Origin: Muribaculaceae bacterium
Lineage (GTDB): Bacteria > Bacteroidota > Bacteroidia > Bacteroidales > Muribaculaceae
Length of the DNA stretch: 50,369 nt
Reading direction: 5' to 3'
NCBI GenBank assembly: GCA_022509165.1
Contig: JAFLTT010000014.1
Span: 1 to 50,369 of the forward strand
Under the pieces are notes generated by a model that worked only from the letters and a program-made list of their open reading frames with translations, had not been told where the DNA came from and ran no database searches. Of the stretch, positions 45,506 to 50,369 are shown piece after piece; position 1 is the first letter of the stretch, and every line of letters starts with the position of its first letter. A program made the translations under genes and the position numbers.

Positions 45506-47245
45506 TTAATACATTACCTTCATAGGATCCGCTCCCTTGTTGTAGAGGAACTCGCTTTCAGGTACTGAATATCTCCAACCGGCATTGAAAGATGGATCGA
45601 AACTCTTTACTTCCGGACCCCAGTTACCTGAGTTCGGATCACCTTCTACCCAAGCCTTACGTACACAGGGGTCACCCCATCGTTTTAGATCGAACCAACT
45701 GAAACCTTCATCCCAAAGTTCAATTTCACGATAAGCTTTGATATGGTCGAGAAGATCATCACCTGTAAGGGTACAATCATACTCTGGGTCACGAACATCC
45801 TTGTTGAGATAATTCATCATCTCTTGGGCTTCAGTTGTGTTACCAAGCATATATTGAGCCTCAGCCACTATATATCCCATTTCAGAAGCTCGCATGAAGG
45901 GGAAATTGTTATAACAATAGTTTCCTATACCCCAGAATTTGAATCCCTGACCAAAACGAATGTTATAATATGTATCAGGTTCTGTCAGATCACTGTCGTA
46001 AGTTACCAATGCACTTCCATATTCCGGATAGTCTCCCCAAGCATAAGTCAATGCATAATTCACAGCCTTGTATTGCGGGTCTAAGCAAAGGATATCATAT
46101 CCTGTAGGATATATAATACCACCTTTTGTGTAAGGGAGGAAGAAATCTTCAGGAGTGATATCAAATGCATCTGCAAGAACTGGAGTTAATTCTATAAGTT
46201 CGGGAGTGAAATATAGGAGTTTGCGGCAGTCAGTCATTGACAATTGCTGATAAAGAGTATAGTCAATTGAGTCCGGACAGTCAAAACGTGCAGTATAATT
46301 ACCATTAGTCCCGAAGAAATTACCCCATGCTCTTTGACCTACAGCCACCACTTCTAAATCGGTAGCCCAAAGATATTCACTATTAGCATAAATGAAACCT
46401 GAACGATATTGATCGGCCGACATTATAGGGTGATTAGCCATAGCTAAAGTAGCCTTTGCAATAGCTTCATCGTAATCATTCTGTATCATTGCGGCACGTG
46501 CATAAAGGCCGTAAGCTACATCAATGTTTGGCATCCAGATATTACTACCTCTCATATCTCCAATTTCTTTCCATATAGAAATTGCTTCATTAAGGTCGCC
46601 ATAAACCTGGCCAAGAACCTGAGACATGGTAGAGAAGTCTTTGTCGACATTATCAACAGTTGCAGGTTCGGTACGAAGAATCAAACAATATGTATTGCCA
46701 TTGTTAGAATCCTCCCAGCGGGGAGCATACATTTGCAGCAAACGTATGTAGGCATGAGCACGGATTGTCAAGGCCACAGCCTTAATGTTGTTGCGATCTG
46801 CCACTTCATCTTCAGAAGCTTCCACATTATCTATAACTGCCAGAATGTTGTTAGCATTATCAATGAGATTGTATGCGTAACGCCACATGTTGGTACCATA
46901 AGATGCGGCAGGGTTGTTCATATAAGTCCAGTTAACGAAACGCCACTCATAGTAGAGTTCCAAAGATTTCAAGGAGGCATTACCCATTGCGTCTCCATAA
47001 AAACCAATGAGGTATGGTTCTCCACAGGGATCGTTGATACCGAAGTCACAATAACGGTACATACCGTTGCAAAGACCTACCATGGCAGCTTGTGCACCTA
47101 CCATCGTGCTTGTCACCGTGTTGGTACTAATATCGGTGATGGGGGCAAGATCAAGGTAATCATCTTTGCAGGAAGTAAGGGTAGTGGATAATACACCTAC
47201 CGCAACCAATCCTGCAAGTCCTTTAGTTATTATATTTATTTTCAT
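45506..47245 (-). CDS. SusD/RagB-family nutrient-binding outer-membrane lipoprotein
   Basis: A 579-residue lipoprotein. The signal peptide ends in the lipobox TTLTSC, with Cys26 as the lipid anchor, followed by the family start CKDDYLDLAP. The middle has TPR-like helices (NIKAVALTIRAHAYIRLLQMYAPRW is the family hallmark), and the C-terminus has IKAYREIELWDEGFSWFDLKRWGDP. SusD proteins sit on the SusC barrel as a hinged lid and capture glycans or peptides. The substrate is not visible; no sugar hydrolase gene lies within the window. It follows susC by 20 bases. Confidence 0.95.
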   Translation of the reverse strand: MKINIITKGLAGLVAVGVLSTTLTSCKDDYLDLAPITDISTNTVTSTMVGAQAAMVGLCNGMYRYCDFGINDPCGEPYLIGFYGDAMGNASLKSLELYYEWRFVNWTYMNNPAASYGTNMWRYAYNLIDNANNILAVIDNVEASEDEVADRNNIKAVALTIRAHAYIRLLQMYAPRWEDSNNGNTYCLILRTEPATVDNVDKDFSTMSQVLGQVYGDLNEAISIWKEIGDMRGSNIWMPNIDVAYGLYARAAMIQNDYDEAIAKATLAMANHPIMSADQYRSGFIYANSEYLWATDLEVVAVGQRAWGNFFGTNGNYTARFDCPDSIDYTLYQQLSMTDCRKLLYFTPELIELTPVLADAFDITPEDFFLPYTKGGIIYPTGYDILCLDPQYKAVNYALTYAWGDYPEYGSALVTYDSDLTEPDTYYNIRFGQGFKFWGIGNYCYNNFPFMRASEMGYIVAEAQYMLGNTTEAQEMMNYLNKDVRDPEYDCTLTGDDLLDHIKAYREIELWDEGFSWFDLKRWGDPCVRKAWVEGDPNSGNWGPEVKSFDPSFNAGWRYSVPESEFLYNKGADPMKVMY

Positions 47246-47265
47246 ACTATAGTTACCTTTATGTT

Positions 47266-50200
47266 TTAGAAATTAGCAGTCAATGAGAAATTAAATACTC
47301 TAGACTGGACGAAGTTATCACCTTGACCACCACCATAGCTATATTGCGGGTTGATACCCTTGCGTGCGGTTACAGTGAAGAGATTCTCGATAGAGCAACC
47401 GAGGTTGAGGCCCTGGAGTTTCATTGCGCTTACCCACTTTCTCGGGAAGTCATAGTTCACGTTCAGGTTTTTGAATACGAGCCAACTGCCGTTGGTGAGC
47501 CAGCGAGAAGAAACTGCCCTGTCATAAGCTGTATAAGCAGTGTTCAACTGAGGTACGCCATTCTTATCGATACGGTTGGGGCTGTCTTCGGTCATACCTG
47601 CAGGTACAGCCTTCCATGCTTTGAGGTTATCTTTATGGAATGTACTTTCGAAATTACTGCTTGGCTCATAACCCATGATGCCGGCATATACTGAGTCATA
47701 GATCTTACCGCCAAGGCTATAGGTGAAGAGCAGACCGAGGTTGATGCCTTTCCAACTGAGGCTGGTGCCGAATGACCCATATACAGTTGGGAGTGATGAT
47801 CCTTGGAAGTCATAAGAAGCATATTGGGTATTTGTGGTATAATATTTACCATTGTATTCTATCAGTTGGTTGTCTTGTGCAGCACGAGCTAAGTTTGAAT
47901 CCCATGTTGCCTGATTGAAGGCCCAGTTGCCGTCTGCATCCATAGTTTCCCAACGGTGACTGTCAGGATTGATCTCATAGAGTGAACGACCTGTCATCTG
48001 GTCAACACCGGCAAATGTAGGCATATAGAATTCATAGCGGCTCTTGCCTTCTACGAGACCGTAGCCGGTACCTGTACCCCACTGATTTCCGTTCGGAAGT
48101 TTTGTAATCTTATTTTTAATGAAAGTGGCGTCGATGCTTGCACTCCATACAAGGTCTTTGTTGCGGATAATATCACCGTTGATGCCGATTTCCCATCCCC
48201 AGTTCTGAATATCTCCAAGGTTGGAAAGTACTGTCCATGTGTATCCGTCATAGTCACCACCGGCACTCGGAGGCAAAGATACATTGTAAAGTAGGTCGCT
48301 TGTCTTCTTCAGGAAGTAACCTACTGAGAAGTTGAGGCGGCTGTTGAAGAGAGAGCCTTCCAGAGCAAGGTCGAGTGTGCTGGTGCTTTCCCATTTTGCA
48401 TCTGTAGCACCAATCTGGGAAGGATAGATAGAGGCAAAGCCGCCATATCCGTCTGATTGGTTCATATAGAGCGACCAATAAGCATAACTTCCAGCTGCTG
48501 CATCGTTACCTACACTACCGTAAGCGGCACGTAGTTTCAGATTGTCTACCCATGCCACATCGTTCATGAATTTCTCTTTAGAGATAATCCAGCTTGCACC
48601 TACACTCCAGAATGTACCCCAACGTTTGTTCTTTGCAAAACGGCTGGTACCGTCACGACGGATAGATGCCTCACCGAAATATTTCTGAGCATAATTATAA
48701 CGAACACGGCCAAGATATGATTCTGTGCGACGTTGAATATGATATGAATCATCACCATATTCAGTAGCATAGTTGCCTAATTCAGGTATGTCAGGGAAGG
48801 TTTCACCTATTTTGTCGATATAGTCATAGCCATAGTCATACTGATAGTTCTCGTGGTCAAGCATCACGTCTATATGGTTAAGACCATATTCATGATTCCA
48901 AGTAAGGGTCTGCATAAAGTTGTAGGAATTTGAATAGATCCATTGTTTCTCTAAAAGACCTCCAATATTTTTACCTGATCCTACATTTGGTGACCAGCTA
49001 ACAGTGTATGTGTCGCGATCTCTATACATATTGCCTCTTACGGTAAGTTCGAAACCGTAAGGTATCACGGCAGTACCATAGACTGAAGCATCTACTGTCA
49101 GAGCATTATAACCTTCATAATCATGACGGATTGTATAACCAATGTTGTAGCCTTGTACAGTGGGAGAGTAACCGTTGGGACCACCGCCACCTCCGGGTAC
49201 TCCTAAGTTCCATTCAGGATTACCCTCTTCGTCATAAATGATGCTGCCATCTGAATTGTGAAGATAGTAGGGATAGAAAGGTGCAATATTGACGTTGTTA
49301 AACGGATTGCTTACAACATTCAGGTTGGTTGAGGAGAACTGTGCCTGGTCGGAATCCTGATAACCGGCAAATACATTTGCACCGAATCTAAAGTAACTTA
49401 CCGGGTTTACATCGATATTGAAACGTCCGGTGAAACGCTCAAAGTCTGTCTTGAGCACATAGCCGTTTTCTTTCAAATAGCCTACAGAACCAAATACGCT
49501 TACTTTATCTGTGGCTGCTGTAGCATTGATATTGTATTCCTGACGATAACCATTGCGGGAAACAATTTTCCACCAGTCAAGGTCAGTATAACCTGAAAGC
49601 GGTTGAACGCCCGGTCTTACTTTACCATTGGCATCGAATATTTCAGTTGCGTCCAATCCATAGGTATTGGCTATGGTCTGTTGATTATAGAATGTGGCTA
49701 TATTTGTTGCAAGAGCCTCCTGGTAACTCTTACCATTTGTAACATCTCTGTTAACCAATGCATCAAGACGGAGTTCCATCCATTCATTCGGAGTTACTCT
49801 ATCATAGAAAGGAAGACCACGGTTGTACATACCTTGGTTCACCTGTACTGTCACATCAACTCGGCCGGTCTTTTTTCCTCTTTTTGTATTGATAAGGATT
49901 ACACCGTTGGCACCCTTGGCACCATAGAGGGCACAGGAAGCCGCATCCTTGAGCACTGACATCGACTCTACATCGGCGGGGTTAATGTCGGCGATGCTAC
50001 CGTTATAGATCACACCGTCTACTACATAAAGAGGTGCGGTAGTACCATTTACAGTATTGATACCACGGATAAGGATTGAGGGAGAAGAACCCGGAGTACC
50101 TGTAGTGTTGCTCACTTGCACACCTGTAGCGTTACCTTCAAGAGCTGAAGTTACGCTGGTTACCGGACGTGAAGCGATCTCGTCGGAGTTAACTACGGCT

Positions 50201-50369
50201 ACTGAGCCTGTAAGAGATTCCTTGGAAGCGGTACCGTAGGCCACTACCACCACATTGTCAAGCGCTGTGGAGGCGCTCTGCATGTAGATGGTCATGTTGT
50301 CGTGAAGTTCTACGGTCTGTGTAGCGAAGCCTACATATGAAATCTGGGCCTTGCTCACGTTTGCCGGCA
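47266..50369 (-). CDS. SusC/RagA-family TonB-dependent transporter (5' end outside the window)
   Basis: At least 1,033 residues, open to the right edge of the window. The visible N-terminus is the end of the carboxypeptidase-like regulatory domain (AQISYVGFATQTVELHDNMTIYMQ). A SusC linker and plug come next (VVVVAYGTASKESLTGSVAVV, ILIRGINTVNGTTAPLYVVDGV, ADVESMSVLKDAASCALYGAKGANGVILINTKRG). A long beta barrel then ends FNFSLTANF with a terminal aromatic residue. The reading frame continues upstream of the GTG at 50358 (Pro-Ala-Asn codons precede it), so that GTG is not the true start. It forms an importer with the downstream SusD. Confidence 0.95.
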   Translation of the reverse strand, partial: PANVSKAQISYVGFATQTVELHDNMTIYMQSASTALDNVVVVAYGTASKESLTGSVAVVNSDEIASRPVTSVTSALEGNATGVQVSNTTGTPGSSPSILIRGINTVNGTTAPLYVVDGVIYNGSIADINPADVESMSVLKDAASCALYGAKGANGVILINTKRGKKTGRVDVTVQVNQGMYNRGLPFYDRVTPNEWMELRLDALVNRDVTNGKSYQEALATNIATFYNQQTIANTYGLDATEIFDANGKVRPGVQPLSGYTDLDWWKIVSRNGYRQEYNINATAATDKVSVFGSVGYLKENGYVLKTDFERFTGRFNIDVNPVSYFRFGANVFAGYQDSDQAQFSSTNLNVVSNPFNNVNIAPFYPYYLHNSDGSIIYDEEGNPEWNLGVPGGGGGPNGYSPTVQGYNIGYTIRHDYEGYNALTVDASVYGTAVIPYGFELTVRGNMYRDRDTYTVSWSPNVGSGKNIGGLLEKQWIYSNSYNFMQTLTWNHEYGLNHIDVMLDHENYQYDYGYDYIDKIGETFPDIPELGNYATEYGDDSYHIQRRTESYLGRVRYNYAQKYFGEASIRRDGTSRFAKNKRWGTFWSVGASWIISKEKFMNDVAWVDNLKLRAAYGSVGNDAAAGSYAYWSLYMNQSDGYGGFASIYPSQIGATDAKWESTSTLDLALEGSLFNSRLNFSVGYFLKKTSDLLYNVSLPPSAGGDYDGYTWTVLSNLGDIQNWGWEIGINGDIIRNKDLVWSASIDATFIKNKITKLPNGNQWGTGTGYGLVEGKSRYEFYMPTFAGVDQMTGRSLYEINPDSHRWETMDADGNWAFNQATWDSNLARAAQDNQLIEYNGKYYTTNTQYASYDFQGSSLPTVYGSFGTSLSWKGINLGLLFTYSLGGKIYDSVYAGIMGYEPSSNFESTFHKDNLKAWKAVPAGMTEDSPNRIDKNGVPQLNTAYTAYDRAVSSRWLTNGSWLVFKNLNVNYDFPRKWVSAMKLQGLNLGCSIENLFTVTARKGINPQYSYGGGQGDNFVQSRVFNFSLTANF

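Overview
The window looks like a chromosomal segment of a gut-type Bacteroidales bacterium, most likely near Muribaculaceae. The family-level guess is an inference. Supporting signs are the SusC/SusD outer-membrane pair, type III glutamine synthetase, a PspC/PadR module, an F-type ATP synthase in the Bacteroidota order (atpD-C-B-E-F-H-A-G), complex I without NuoE/F/G, and several promoters of the Bacteroidota form TTG/TTTG-N20-TAnnTTTG.

Layout. 1-360: the tail of an rRNA operon, with a normal 5S rRNA, a terminator, a second 5S-like copy with a rearranged 5' half, and a second terminator. 363-6294 (minus): an MFS transporter with a glycosyltransferase, then an outer-membrane barrel / PadR / PspC operon whose promoter carries a perfect palindrome. 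6534-9268: lepA, bcp and a divergent thioredoxin-like gene. 9524-27374: one 18-gene co-directional block, nuoA-B-CD-H, then atpD-C-B-E-F-H-A-G, then nuoI-J-K-L-M-N. The complete ATP synthase operon sits inside the complex I operon, between nuoH and nuoI. 27646-32658: a secreted tyrosine-rich protein with a sorting-domain-like tail, and glnN. 32746-33525 (minus): a pseudouridine synthase and initiator tRNA. 33752-40581: TetR regulator, KAS III, FabG, IspD, RecG and a DbpA-like helicase. 40751-44332: pyruvate:ferredoxin oxidoreductase. 44442-50369 (minus): an Rpn-type nuclease/transposase, then SusD and a SusC cut by the window end.

How the genes may work together. PFOR makes reduced ferredoxin from pyruvate. 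The complex I encoded here has no NADH-oxidising module, so a ferredoxin-like donor is plausible. It would pump protons while reducing quinone, and the ATP synthase encoded in the same block would use that gradient. The idea of a ferredoxin-to-quinone-to-ATP unit is inference; the gene order and the missing subunits are seen directly.

The most unusual non-coding signal is a composite intergenic repeat: an A-rich AACAATAAAC-type array, a conserved core, then an AACGAAAAACG-type array. It occurs before nuoH, before nuoI, and in reverse orientation between fabG and ispD. The first two copies flank the nuoH-atp segment in the same orientation.
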